From Microbacterium sp. VKM Ac-2870 (lineage in GTDB: Bacteria; Actinomycetota; Actinomycetes; Actinomycetales; Microbacteriaceae): 64,000 nt of DNA. The stretch lies in assembly GCF_015350795.1 (NCBI RefSeq), contig NZ_JADKSH010000003.1, forward strand, positions 310,001 to 374,000, written 5' to 3'. The notes under the pieces are model-generated. The model was not told the origin of the DNA, did no database searches, and saw only the letters and a program-made list of their open reading frames with translations. The position numbers and the translations under genes are program-made. Position 1 is the stretch's first letter, and each line of letters begins with the position of its first letter. Positions 1 to 9,405 of the stretch are shown piece by piece.

Positions 1-1
1 G

Positions 2-1231
2 ACGGCTGCCTTCCATCAGCTGGACGACCTCTTCCAGAAGGTCAAGCCGGAGTTCGAGGCCGCCAACCCGGGCGCGACCGTGAAGCTCCAGCCCATCGAA
101 TCCGAGGACCAGTACTTCACGAAGCTCGCCCTCATGAACGGCTCCCCCGAGACCGCCCCGGACGTGATCTACGAAGACACCTTCCAGATCAAGTCGGACT
201 CGGCCGCCGGGTATCTGCTCCCCATCGACGACTACGTCGCCAACTGGGCCGACTGGAGCCAGTTCTACGACGCGGCCAAGCAGGCTGGCCTCGGCGACGA
301 CGGCAAGACCTACGGCGTCTCGATGGGCACCGACACCCGTGGCATCTACTACAACAAGGACATCTTCGCCAAGGCGGGCTTGCCGTCGGACTGGCAGCCG
401 AAGTCCTGGGACGACATCATCACGGCCGCCGAGAAGATCAAGGCCGCGGTGCCCGACGTGACTCCGCTGAACATCTACGGCGGAAAGGCGGCCGGCGAGC
501 AGACCTCGATGCAGGGTCTCGAGATGCTCGTCTACGGCACGTCCTCCACGCTCTACGACAACGACGCGCAGAAGTGGATCACCGGGTCCAAGGGCCTGAC
601 CGACTCCCTGTCGTTCTACAAGGAGCTCTACGACAAGGGCCTCGCCACTCCCCTCGACCTCGCACTCGATCCCACCATCGGCAGCCGCGTCTCGACCGAA
701 CTGATCCCCCAGGGCAAGGTCGCCATGGCCATCGACGGCTCATGGCTGCCCGGCGGGTGGATGACCGGCGACCACGCGTGGCCGGCCTGGCAGCAGACGA
801 TCGGTCTCGCCAAGATGCCGACGCAGGATGGCGCCGACCCGGGCGCGACCTCGATGTCGGGCGGATGGACGCTCGCGGTGGGCTCGCAGACGAAGCACCC
901 CAAGACCGCCTTCGACTTCATCGCAATGGCGCTCAACAAGGAGAACACGCTCAAGTACGACACCGAGAACAGCCAGATCGCCGTCCGCGACGACGTGGCG
1001 ACCTCGCAGGACTACCTGGGCTACAACCCGACCTTCAAGTTCTTCGCCGACCTCGTGAAGGTGACCCACTTCCGTCCCGCGACGCCCGACTACTCGCAGA
1101 TCTCCAGCGCGCTGCAGCAGGCGACCGAATCGGTCATCACCGGTGACGCCTCGCCGGAGCAGGCCACGAAGACCTACGACGACGCGCTCACCAAGATCGT
1201 CGGCTCCACGAAGGTGAAGCAGGGCGACTGA
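2..1231 (+). CDS. Sugar ABC transporter substrate-binding protein (5' end outside window)
   Basis: Extracellular solute-binding protein of the family that feeds MalF/MalG-type permeases (CUT1). The reading frame is open from base 2, so the signal peptide and start lie outside the window; the internal GTG at 80 is not the start. About 409 residues are visible. Family features include the mid-domain segment reading TRGIYYNKDIFAKAGLP and the C-terminal run of hydrophilic helices. It ends 5 nt before the first permease gene, so it is the first visible member of an importer operon closed by an alpha-mannosidase. Mannosides or mannose-containing oligosaccharides are the inferred ligand from context only. 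Confidence 0.9.
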   Translation, partial: TAAFHQLDDLFQKVKPEFEAANPGATVKLQPIESEDQYFTKLALMNGSPETAPDVIYEDTFQIKSDSAAGYLLPIDDYVANWADWSQFYDAAKQAGLGDDGKTYGVSMGTDTRGIYYNKDIFAKAGLPSDWQPKSWDDIITAAEKIKAAVPDVTPLNIYGGKAAGEQTSMQGLEMLVYGTSSTLYDNDAQKWITGSKGLTDSLSFYKELYDKGLATPLDLALDPTIGSRVSTELIPQGKVAMAIDGSWLPGGWMTGDHAWPAWQQTIGLAKMPTQDGADPGATSMSGGWTLAVGSQTKHPKTAFDFIAMALNKENTLKYDTENSQIAVRDDVATSQDYLGYNPTFKFFADLVKVTHFRPATPDYSQISSALQQATESVITGDASPEQATKTYDDALTKIVGSTKVKQGD

Positions 1232-1236
1232 CCCTC

Positions 1237-2172
1237 ATGTCGACGATCGCATCGTCGCCCCTCCGCCCGGCCCCTGAGGGGGCCGGGCGGAGACGGGGCG
1301 GCACACTCCGCTCTCTGTCCCGCTCGACACCGCTGATTCCGGCGATCATCCTGCTGGTGGTCTTCCTGGTCGGCCCGATGGTGTTCGCCCTGTGGGGCTC
1401 GCTGACCAACGCCGCCCTCACCGGCTACCGCGCCGCGAAGCCGCAGTTCATCGGCTTCGACAACTACATCTCGCTGTTCTCCGACCCCGACTTCTGGAGT
1501 TCGGTCGGCCTCACGCTCACGTTCGTCTTCTTCTCCGCGATCATCGGCCAGAACGTCCTCGGGATGGCACTGGCGGTGCTCACCCGCGCCGGCTCCAAGA
1601 TCCTGTCGACGACCGTCAGCACCCTCGTGGTCATCTCGTGGGTGCTCCCCGAGATCGTCGCGGCATTCGCCCTCTACGCCTTCTTCTCCTCCGACGGCAC
1701 CCTGAACGCCACGCTGAACTCGCTCGGCCTCGGCAGCGTCAGCTGGCTGATCGACTATCCGATGCTCGCCGTCATCCTGGCCAACATCTGGCGCGGCACG
1801 GCCTTCTCCATGCTCGTCTACAACGCGGCGCTCGCCGAAGTGCCGCCGGAGATCAACGAGGCGGCGCAGATCGACGGGACCAACTCTGTCCAGCGGTTCT
1901 TCCTCATCACCCTGCCGATGATCCGCCGGTCGATCGCGACGAACCTCATGCTCACCACGCTGCAGACCGTCGGTACGTTCGGTCTCATCTGGGTCATGAC
2001 CGGCGGCGGCCCGGGCACCCGCAGCTCGACGCTTCCGGTACTCGCCTATCAGGAGGCGTTCAAGTTCGCCCAGGTCGGCTACGGCACCGCGATCGCCGCC
2101 GTGACGATCGTGCTCGGCGCCGTCTTCGCGATCCTCTACATCAAGATTCTGAAGCCCGAGGTGGAGTCATGA
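1237..2172 (+). CDS. Sugar ABC transporter permease, MalF-type
   Basis: Inner-membrane permease of a CUT1 sugar importer, 311 aa. A cytoplasmic arginine-rich N-terminus (about residues 1-30) precedes about six membrane segments. The EAA loop that docks the ATPase reads EINEAAQIDGTNSVQRFF, near residues 206-223. ATG follows the binding-protein stop by 5 nt, and the gene overlaps the next permease by four bases (ATGA), indicating translational coupling. No ATP-binding subunit is encoded nearby, so a shared MsiK-type ATPase elsewhere is likely; that is usual for actinobacterial CUT1 systems and is inferred here. Confidence 0.93.
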   Translation: MSTIASSPLRPAPEGAGRRRGGTLRSLSRSTPLIPAIILLVVFLVGPMVFALWGSLTNAALTGYRAAKPQFIGFDNYISLFSDPDFWSSVGLTLTFVFFSAIIGQNVLGMALAVLTRAGSKILSTTVSTLVVISWVLPEIVAAFALYAFFSSDGTLNATLNSLGLGSVSWLIDYPMLAVILANIWRGTAFSMLVYNAALAEVPPEINEAAQIDGTNSVQRFFLITLPMIRRSIATNLMLTTLQTVGTFGLIWVMTGGGPGTRSSTLPVLAYQEAFKFAQVGYGTAIAAVTIVLGAVFAILYIKILKPEVES

Positions 2173-3014
2173 GCACCCTGTCCGTGGACTCGCCCATCCG
2201 CAGCCGCGGGCGCTGGCTGGCGAACATCATCCTCGTGGTGCTCGCCATCGTGTTCGTCGTGCCGATCGCCTGGATCGTCCTGTCGTCGATCAACCCGGCC
2301 GCCACCGTGTCGATGTCGGTACCCGACGGCGTGACCTTCGACAACTTCGCCCAGGTGCTGACGTTCAACCAGTCGTTCCTGCCGCTGTGGAACTCGGCGA
2401 TCATCTCGTTCGGCACCGCGGCGCTCACGGTCGTCGTCGGCATCCTCGCCGCCTACCCCCTGTCGCGCTTCAACATGCGTTTCCAGCGCGGCTTCCTCTA
2501 CAGCGTGCTGTTCGGTTCGTGCCTGCCGATCACCGCACTGATGGTTCCGGTGTACGCGATGTTCGTGCAGCTGCGTCTGCTCGACTCGCTGCTGGGCGTC
2601 GTGCTCTTCATGGCGGCGACGTCGCTGCCGATGGCGATCTGGATGCTGAAGAACTTCATGGATTCCGTGCCGGTCTCGCTGGAAGAGGCTGCATGGGTCG
2701 ACGGCGCTTCGCCGATGCGGGCGTTGGCCCGCATCGTGCTGCCCCTCATGCGCCCCGGCATCGGAGTGGTGTTCATCTTCGTGTTCACCCAGGCGTGGGG
2801 GAACTTCTTCGTCCCCTTCGTGCTGCTGTTCAGCGCCGAGAAGATGCCGGCATCCGTCGCGATCTTCCAGTTCTTCGGCAACCACGGCGCCGTCGCCTAC
2901 GGCCAACTGGCCGCGTTCGCGATGGTCTATTCGGTGCCGATCCTCGTGCTCTACCTGCTGATGCAGCGGCTGACCGGCAGCTCGTTCGCGCTCGCCGGCG
3001 GCGTCAAGGGCTGA
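2169..3014 (+). CDS. Sugar ABC transporter permease, MalG-type
   Basis: Second permease subunit, 281 aa, about six transmembrane helices. The EAA motif reads SLEEAAWVDGASPMRALA, typical of MalG partners. The ATG at 2169 overlaps the MalF-type stop. The frame is open far upstream, but that part is antisense-like low-complexity sequence and not coding. The gene ends 43 nt before the mannosidase, whose ribosome site lies in that gap, so the four genes look like one transcription unit. Confidence 0.93.
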   Translation: MSTLSVDSPIRSRGRWLANIILVVLAIVFVVPIAWIVLSSINPAATVSMSVPDGVTFDNFAQVLTFNQSFLPLWNSAIISFGTAALTVVVGILAAYPLSRFNMRFQRGFLYSVLFGSCLPITALMVPVYAMFVQLRLLDSLLGVVLFMAATSLPMAIWMLKNFMDSVPVSLEEAAWVDGASPMRALARIVLPLMRPGIGVVFIFVFTQAWGNFFVPFVLLFSAEKMPASVAIFQFFGNHGAVAYGQLAAFAMVYSVPILVLYLLMQRLTGSSFALAGGVKG

Positions 3015-3057
3015 CCGCCCACACTCGCCTCTTCTGACGTCCGGAAAGGACCCCCTC

Positions 3058-6000
3058 ATGCACGACCGCAGCGCTCTTGCCGAGCTGCGCATCGACCGCT
3101 TCGTCCGCGAGCGGCTCACCGCCCACATCCACCGCGCCACCGTGCCCCTCGAGATCGAGCTCTGGGAGGCGCCGGGCGAACCCGTGACGTTCGCCGAAGC
3201 ATCCGCCGCCCCCTTCGCACCGTTCGCGACAGGCCGCGCCTGGGGTCGGCCCTGGGGAACCAGCTGGCTGCGGGTGCGCGGCGAAGTGCCGTCGTCGTGG
3301 CGAGTGAACGGCTCACTCCCCGAGGGCACCCGCGCCGAGCTCGTCGTCGACCTGGGATTCACCAGTGGTCAGGTCGGGTTCCAGAGCGAGGCGATGGTGT
3401 GGAGCACAGACGGACGGCCGCTGCGCGGTATCGCGCCGTTCAACAACGCCGTCGTCGAGGCCATCGACGCCGACGGTCGCATCGACGTCTTCATCGAGGC
3501 GGCATCCAATCCCGATGTAGGCAGCCTCTTCACCTTCGAGCCCACTCCCCTGGGAGATCCGACCACAGCCGGCACCGAACACATCTACCGGCTCCGACAG
3601 GTCGATGTGGCGCTGCGCGATCTGGAGGTCGCCGCCCTCCGGGCCGACACGGTCGCCCTGCGCGGGCTTTCGGAGCAGCTGGATGCCGGCAGCTCCCGCC
3701 GTGCCGAGATCCTCGCGGGCCTGGAGAAGATGATCGACGCGGTCGATCCCGACGACGTCAGTGGCACCGCCGCCGCAGGCCGGGCCGTGCTCGCCCCGCT
3801 GCTCGCACGCCCCGCGCACGCCAGCGCCCACACGCTGCACGCCGTGGCGCACGCCCACATCGACTCCGCCTGGCTGTGGCCGGTGCGCGAGACAGCCCGC
3901 AAAGTGGCACGCACGTTCTCGAACGTGCTGTCGCTCATGGACGAAGACCCCGACTATGTGTTCGCGAGCTCGTCGGCGCAGCAGTTCGCCTGGGTGAAGC
4001 AGTATTACCCCGACCTGTACGCCCGCATCGTGGAGCGCGTGCGCGAGGGCCGCTTCATCCCGGTGGGAAGCATGTGGGTCGAATCCGATACCAACATGCC
4101 CGGCGGCGAAGCGCTCGCGCGACAGTTCGTGGCGGGCAAGGGCTTCTTCCAGCGCGAGTTCGGCATCGACACCCCCGAGGTGTGGCTGCCCGATTCGTTC
4201 GGCTACACCGGCGCGCTGCCGCAGATCGCCAAGGCCGCCGGGGCGCGGTGGTTCCTCACGCAGAAGATCTCGTGGAACGAGACGAACCGCATGCCGCACC
4301 ACACGTTCCAGTGGGAGGGCATCGACGGCACGCGCCTGTTCACCCATTTCCCGCCGGTCGACAAGTACAACTCAGAGGTCTCCGCCGCCGACCTCGCGCA
4401 CGCCGAGCGCAACTACGCCGACAAGGGGCGCGGCACGGTCTCGCTCCTGCCCTACGGCTTCGGTGACGGCGGCGGCGGACCGACGCGCGAGATGACGGCG
4501 GCGATCGCCCGTGCCGCGTCTCTGGAGGGCTCGCCGCGGACGGTGCACTCGACGCCGCAGGAGTTCTTCCGCACCGCGGAGCAGGAGTACCCGCAGCCGG
4601 AGGTGTGGGCCGGCGAGCTGTACCTCGAATTCCACCGCGGCACCTACACGAGCCAGCTGCCCACCAAGCAGGGCAATCGTCGCAGCGAACACCTGCTGCG
4701 CGAAGCCGAGCTGTGGGCGGCGACGGCATCCGTGCGCACGGGCGCCCCCTATCCGCAGGAGCGCCTGGCGCGCGTGTGGGAGACCGTGCTGCTGCAGCAG
4801 TTCCACGACATCCTCCCGGGCTCGTCGATCGCCTGGGTGCACCGCGACGCCGAGCGCAACTACGCCGCCGTCGCCCGCGAGCTGGAAGCGATCATCGCCG
4901 AGAGCCTCGCCGCACTCGGCGGTGTGGGCTCGCACCGGCTGGCCGTCAACGCCGCGCCGCACGCCCGCGCCGGAGCTCCCGCACTCGGCGCCGCACCCGC
5001 GGCCGTCCCGGCATCCGTCCCCCCGGTGATCGGCGGCGACGGATGGGTGCTCGACAACGGCATCGTCCGCGCCCGGATCGATGCCCGTGGTCTCGTGACC
5101 TCGTTGATCGACCTTGCCACCGGGCGCGATGCGGTCGCTCCCGGCGCCGTGCTCGGCCTGCCCCAGCTGCACCGCGACACCCCCACCCAGTGGGATGCCT
5201 GGGACATCGACGCACACTATCGCCACCATGTGCGCGACCTCGACGCGGTCGATTCCGTCACGATCGACGGAGCCGCGCTGGTCGTGACGCGCAGCTTCGG
5301 GTCGTCGCTGCTGGTCGAGCGCATCCATCTCGAGGAGGGGTCGCGGGTGCTCTCCTTCGACCTCGACATCGACTGGCACGAGCAGCAGAAGCTGCTGAAG
5401 TTCGCCTTCCCGCTCGATCTGCACACGCACAGCGCGGCCTCCGAGATCCAGTTCGGTCACATCGAGCGCCCCATCCACACGAACACGTCGTGGGATGCCG
5501 CGCGGTTCGAAACCGTGGCGCACCGCTGGGTGCGCGTCGCCGAGCCCGACTTCGGCGTGGCGATCGTCAATGATTCGACGTACGGGCACGACATCACCCG
5601 GCGGGCGCGCGAAGGCGGCGGCACCGAGACGGTGGCGCGCCTGTCGCTCGTGCGCGGAGCGCTGTTTCCCGACCCGACCCAGGATCAGGGACGTCACCGG
5701 GTGCACGTGGGAGTCGCGGTCGGCGCCGACGTCGAAACGGCTGTGCGCGAGGGCTATCGCGCGAACCTGCCGGTGCGCACGATCGAGGCCGCCGTCGAGA
5801 CGATCGAGCCCCTCGTGACGGTGGATCACCCCGGCGTGGTCGTCGAGGCGGTGAAGCTCGCCGAGGACGGCAGCGGAGACGTCGTCGTGCGTCTGTACGA
5901 GGCGCTCGGCCGGCGGGCGGCGACGCGCGTAGGCGTCGAGTTCACCGCGGCCGGGATCACGCAGACCGATCTGCTGGAGCGGGAGGTTGCGCCGACCGCG

Positions 6001-6081
6001 CTCGTGTCGGCGGACGCGGCGCACGCAGACCTCGCTCTGCGGCCGTTCGAGATCGTCACCCTGCGGGTGCGGCGGGTGTAG
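3058..6081 (+). CDS. Alpha-mannosidase, glycoside hydrolase family 38
   Basis: Hydrolyses alpha-mannosidic linkages; 1007 aa with no evident signal peptide, so cytoplasmic and probably acting on sugars brought in by the upstream importer. The N-terminal ancillary domain (about 1-255) is followed by the catalytic domain opening with HAHIDSAWLWP (zinc-binding H267 and D269). The nucleophile region VWLPDSFGYTGALPQ has D379. FHDILPGSSIAWVH is another family signature, and the C-terminal third is the beta-sandwich region. The ATG has an SD-like GGAAAGGA upstream. It is convergent with the thiolase gene with only 8 bases between stop codons, so no terminator fits between them. Exact linkage specificity cannot be read from sequence. 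Confidence 0.95.
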   Translation: MHDRSALAELRIDRFVRERLTAHIHRATVPLEIELWEAPGEPVTFAEASAAPFAPFATGRAWGRPWGTSWLRVRGEVPSSWRVNGSLPEGTRAELVVDLGFTSGQVGFQSEAMVWSTDGRPLRGIAPFNNAVVEAIDADGRIDVFIEAASNPDVGSLFTFEPTPLGDPTTAGTEHIYRLRQVDVALRDLEVAALRADTVALRGLSEQLDAGSSRRAEILAGLEKMIDAVDPDDVSGTAAAGRAVLAPLLARPAHASAHTLHAVAHAHIDSAWLWPVRETARKVARTFSNVLSLMDEDPDYVFASSSAQQFAWVKQYYPDLYARIVERVREGRFIPVGSMWVESDTNMPGGEALARQFVAGKGFFQREFGIDTPEVWLPDSFGYTGALPQIAKAAGARWFLTQKISWNETNRMPHHTFQWEGIDGTRLFTHFPPVDKYNSEVSAADLAHAERNYADKGRGTVSLLPYGFGDGGGGPTREMTAAIARAASLEGSPRTVHSTPQEFFRTAEQEYPQPEVWAGELYLEFHRGTYTSQLPTKQGNRRSEHLLREAELWAATASVRTGAPYPQERLARVWETVLLQQFHDILPGSSIAWVHRDAERNYAAVARELEAIIAESLAALGGVGSHRLAVNAAPHARAGAPALGAAPAAVPASVPPVIGGDGWVLDNGIVRARIDARGLVTSLIDLATGRDAVAPGAVLGLPQLHRDTPTQWDAWDIDAHYRHHVRDLDAVDSVTIDGAALVVTRSFGSSLLVERIHLEEGSRVLSFDLDIDWHEQQKLLKFAFPLDLHTHSAASEIQFGHIERPIHTNTSWDAARFETVAHRWVRVAEPDFGVAIVNDSTYGHDITRRAREGGGTETVARLSLVRGALFPDPTQDQGRHRVHVGVAVGADVETAVREGYRANLPVRTIEAAVETIEPLVTVDHPGVVVEAVKLAEDGSGDVVVRLYEALGRRAATRVGVEFTAAGITQTDLLEREVAPTALVSADAAHADLALRPFEIVTLRVRRV

Positions 6082-6089
6082 GGCGTTGC

Positions 6090-7259
6090 CTAGAGCCGTT
6101 CGATGATCGTGGCGTTGGCCATGCCTCCGCCTTCGCACATCGTCTGCAGGCCGTAGCGACCGCCGGTGGCTTCGAGGTTCGCGAGCAGCGTGCCGAGCAG
6201 CCGCGTGCCGCTCGATCCGAGAGCGTGCCCCAGCGCGATCGCACCGCCCCAGGGGTTGAGCTTCGCGGCATCCGCGCCGACTTCGGCGGCCCACGCGAGC
6301 GGCACCGACGCGAACGCCTCGTTCACTTCGTAGGCATCGAGGTCGTCGATGCTCAGCCCGCTGCGTTCGAGCACGCGGCGGGTGGCCGGGATCGGACCGG
6401 TGAGCATCATCAGCGGATCGTCGCCGACGACGGCGAACGCATGGAAGCGCGCGCGGGGCGTGAGACCGAGTTCGACCGCCTTCTCCTCGCTCATGATCAG
6501 CGCCGCCGAGGCGCCATCGGTCAGGGGCGACGAGTTGCCCGGTGTGATCCGCCAGTCGATCTCGGGAAAGCGCTGCGCCGCAGCATCGGTCCGAAAGGCC
6601 GGCGCAAGACTCGCCAGCCCGGCGACCGTCGTACCCGGGCGCACCGTCTCATCGACCTCGACGCCGTCGATGGGCAGAAGCTGCGAGGCGAACCGTCCCC
6701 GAGCGTGCGCCTCGGCGGCTCTTTCGTGCGACTCAGCAGCGAAAGCGTCGAGCTCCTCGCGCGAGAACCCCCAGCGCGCCGCGATCAGCTCCGCCGACAC
6801 TCCCTGGTTCACGAGTCCGTCGGGGTAACGCGCCTGCAGGCCGGGCGAGAACGGCGAGCCGGCGACCGACGCGGCGGCGCCGAGGGGCACGCGACTCATC
6901 GACTCGACGCCGCCCGCGATGACGACGTCGTACTGGCCGGCCATCACACCCTGCGCCGCGAAGTGTGCCGCCTGCTGGCTCGACCCGCACTGGCGGTCGA
7001 TCGTGGTCGCGGGCACGCGCTCGTCGAAGCCCGCTGCGAGCACGCTCTGTCGCGCGATGTTCATCGTCTGCTCGCCGACCTGACTCACGCAGCCGAGCAG
7101 CACATCGTCGATCTGGGTCGACTCGAGGCCGTTGCGCTCGAGCGTCGCCCGCAGCACGTGCGCGGCGAGATCGACGGGATGGATGCCGCTGAGCGCACCG
7201 CCCGGCTTGCCCCGGCCGGACGCAGTGCGGACGACGTCGACGATGACGGCGGTGCGCAT
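6090..7259 (-). CDS. Acetyl-CoA acetyltransferase (thiolase)
   Basis: Thiolase of the FadA/PhaA superfamily, 389 aa from the ATG at 7259. It catalyses thiolytic cleavage or condensation of acyl-CoAs. Catalytic residues are all present: nucleophile Cys91 in DRQCGSSQQ, His345 in GHALGSSG and Cys375 in the C-terminal CEGGGMAN motif. A TTG four codons upstream (7271) would overlap prpC by 4 nt and is an alternative start; residue numbers 91/345/375 fit the family better. It is the last gene of the prp operon, an association not required by the methylcitrate cycle; it could supply acetyl-CoA or process beta-ketoacyl-CoAs formed with propionyl-CoA. Confidence 0.93.
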   Translation of the reverse strand: MRTAVIVDVVRTASGRGKPGGALSGIHPVDLAAHVLRATLERNGLESTQIDDVLLGCVSQVGEQTMNIARQSVLAAGFDERVPATTIDRQCGSSQQAAHFAAQGVMAGQYDVVIAGGVESMSRVPLGAAASVAGSPFSPGLQARYPDGLVNQGVSAELIAARWGFSREELDAFAAESHERAAEAHARGRFASQLLPIDGVEVDETVRPGTTVAGLASLAPAFRTDAAAQRFPEIDWRITPGNSSPLTDGASAALIMSEEKAVELGLTPRARFHAFAVVGDDPLMMLTGPIPATRRVLERSGLSIDDLDAYEVNEAFASVPLAWAAEVGADAAKLNPWGGAIALGHALGSSGTRLLGTLLANLEATGGRYGLQTMCEGGGMANATIIERL

Positions 7260-7267
7260 GGCGGCGC

Positions 7268-8455
7268 TCAACCCTCGGACTCGGCCGCGCGCAGCGCGAT
7301 GGACGATGTGCCGACCTCGTCGACGAACCCGTCGATGTGGCGCTCGTCGACGCCGCTATAGGCAGACAAGGGTCGGATGAGGGCGTTGGATGCCGCCTGC
7401 TCCATGATGTGCGCCGTCCACCCGACCACCCGCGCCGCGACGAACAGCGGAGTGAAGGTGAGAGTGTCGAAACCCATCAGGTTGTAGGCGGGGCCGGAGG
7501 GGTAGTCGAGGTTGGGGTAGATGCCCTTGCGCTCGACGAACTCCCGCTCGAGCGTGGCGTACAGAGCCTCGACATCGGGCCGGTCGTAGTGGGCGATGAG
7601 GGTGTCGAGCGCCGCCTTCATCGTCGGCACCCTCGAGTCGCCGTGCTTGTAGACACGGTGGCCGAAGCCCATGATCTTGCGCTTGTCGGCGAGCGCCTGA
7701 TCGAGCCAGGGGCCGACGTTGTCGGCATCCCCGATCTCGTCGAAGATGTGCAGCACGGCCTCGTTCGCGCCGCCGTGCAGCGGGCCCTTGAGGGCGCCGA
7801 TCGCGCCGACGACAGCCGAGTAGAGATCGCTGAGGGTCGACGTGATGACGCGCGCCGTGAACGTCGACGCGTTGAAGGAGTGCTCCGCGTAGAGGATCAT
7901 CGAGCGGTTGAACGCGTCGACCACGACCTCGTCGAACTCGTCGCCGAACGTCATCCAGAGGAAGTTCGCCGCATAGTCGAGGTCGTCGCGCGGAGGGAGC
8001 AGCTCCTGCCCGCGGCGGCGACGCTGCCCGTAGGCGACGATCGCCGGAAGGGCGGCGAACAGTCGGATGCTGCGGGCGAGGTTGTCGGCGGGCGACCCGC
8101 TGGCATCGAGCACCGAACCCGTGCCGGCGAGATCGCGGGCGCCGAGCACGCTCACCGCAGAGCGCACCTCGTCCATGGGGTGCGCGTCCAGCGGGGTGAG
8201 GTCGATGACCGCCTTCACGTCATCGGAGAGCGCGCGGTGCTGCCGCTCGGTGGCGCGCAGTGAAGCGAGCTGTTCGTCCGTGGGAAGTTCGCCGTTCCAG
8301 AGGAGGAACGCCACCGCCTCCGCTGACTGGGTGGCCGCCAACTCCTGCACCGGGTATCCGCGGTACAGCAGGGAGTTGGTGTCCGGGTTGACCTTGCTGA
8401 CGGCGGTGACGTCGGCGACGACACCGGCGAGGCCCTTGTGGATCTGGTCTGACAT
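7268..8455 (-). CDS. prpC: 2-methylcitrate synthase / citrate synthase family
   Basis: Condenses propionyl-CoA with oxaloacetate to 2-methylcitrate; 395 aa. Catalytic histidines lie in HGGANEAV and GFGHRVYKHGDSRV, as in all citrate synthases. Assignment as the methylcitrate enzyme rests on its place directly after prpD and prpB. The ATG at 8455 is chosen because AAAGGAG lies just before it; an in-frame start 51 nt upstream would overlap prpB's 3' end. Citrate synthase activity as a side reaction is common in the family. Confidence 0.93.
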   Translation of the reverse strand: MSDQIHKGLAGVVADVTAVSKVNPDTNSLLYRGYPVQELAATQSAEAVAFLLWNGELPTDEQLASLRATERQHRALSDDVKAVIDLTPLDAHPMDEVRSAVSVLGARDLAGTGSVLDASGSPADNLARSIRLFAALPAIVAYGQRRRRGQELLPPRDDLDYAANFLWMTFGDEFDEVVVDAFNRSMILYAEHSFNASTFTARVITSTLSDLYSAVVGAIGALKGPLHGGANEAVLHIFDEIGDADNVGPWLDQALADKRKIMGFGHRVYKHGDSRVPTMKAALDTLIAHYDRPDVEALYATLEREFVERKGIYPNLDYPSGPAYNLMGFDTLTFTPLFVAARVVGWTAHIMEQAASNALIRPLSAYSGVDERHIDGFVDEVGTSSIALRAAESEG

Positions 8456-8502
8456 GACGGCTCCTTTGCTGCCGGACGGGCGTTTCGACGCGAAGGGCGC
8501 GC

Positions 8503-9405
8503 TCAACGGCCGGGAATGGTGAAGGTGAAGACGTTCGAATCGAAGTGGTTGTAGCCCTCGTAGTCGATCAGGTCGTACAGGTCGGCGCGGTGCTGCATTT
8601 CACCGAGGCGTGAGGTGAGGTGCCCCTCGTCGTTCAGGGTATCCAGTGCGCTCGACGCCGCGCCCATCGCGATCCGCAGGAGCGACACCGGCCAGATCAC
8701 GATCTGCACCCCGGCGCTGCGCAGCTGGTCGACGGTGAACAGGTCGCTCTTGCCGAACTCGGTCATGTTCGCCAGCACGGGCACATCCACCGCGGCGCAG
8801 ACCGCCTCGAACTCCGACAGGTCGCGCATGGCTTCGGGGAAGATCGCGTCGGCCCCGGCATCCACGAGAGCCTTGGCCCGATCGATCGCGGCGGCCAGGC
8901 CTTCGACGGCGCGGATGTCGGTGCGCGCCATGATGAGGAAGTTCGGGTCGCGGCGCGCGTCGACGGCGGCGCGGATGCGCTTGAGGGCCGTGTTCTCGTC
9001 GACGACCTGCTTGCCGTCGAGGTGTCCGCACCGCTTGGGGTTCACCTGGTCTTCGATGTGGGTACCGGCCAGCCCCGCGTCTTCCAGCGTCTGGATCGTG
9101 CGGGCGACATTCATCGGCTCGCCGAAGCCGGTGTCGGCGTCGATGATGGCGGGAAGCTCCGTCATCCGGGCGATCTGCTGACCGCGACCGGCGACCTCGG
9201 TGAGCGTCGTCAGCCCGATGTCGGGAAGGCCCAGGTCGGCGCTCAGCACGGCGCCCGAGATGTAAACGCCGTCGAAGCCCTTCTGCTCGATGAGCCGGGC
9301 CGACAGCGGGTTGAACGCCCCGGGGAAGCGGACGAGTTCGCCTGCGCGCAGCCGCTCGCGCAGCAGGTGCCGCTTCTCGGACGCGGGTGTCTGGCTGTAC
9401 AGCAT
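8503..9405 (-). CDS. prpB: Methylisocitrate lyase
   Basis: Cleaves 2-methylisocitrate to pyruvate and succinate; 300 aa, isocitrate lyase/PEP mutase superfamily. The segment IDADTGFGEPMNV carries the metal-binding aspartates, and NPKRCGHLDGK carries the catalytic cysteine motif KRCGH. The start codon shares one base with the prpD stop (TGATG), giving tight coupling. A frame open to 10275 upstream is only the antisense-like shadow over prpD. Confidence 0.95.
   Translation of the reverse strand: MLYSQTPASEKRHLLRERLRAGELVRFPGAFNPLSARLIEQKGFDGVYISGAVLSADLGLPDIGLTTLTEVAGRGQQIARMTELPAIIDADTGFGEPMNVARTIQTLEDAGLAGTHIEDQVNPKRCGHLDGKQVVDENTALKRIRAAVDARRDPNFLIMARTDIRAVEGLAAAIDRAKALVDAGADAIFPEAMRDLSEFEAVCAAVDVPVLANMTEFGKSDLFTVDQLRSAGVQIVIWPVSLLRIAMGAASSALDTLNDEGHLTSRLGEMQHRADLYDLIDYEGYNHFDSNVFTFTIPGR

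Noticed and set aside
4372..6294. 640-codon open frame antisense to the mannosidase and thiolase genes
   Set aside because: Composition is Arg/Gly/His-rich as expected from the reverse frame of high-GC coding DNA; no family motif, and the sense gene is unmistakable.
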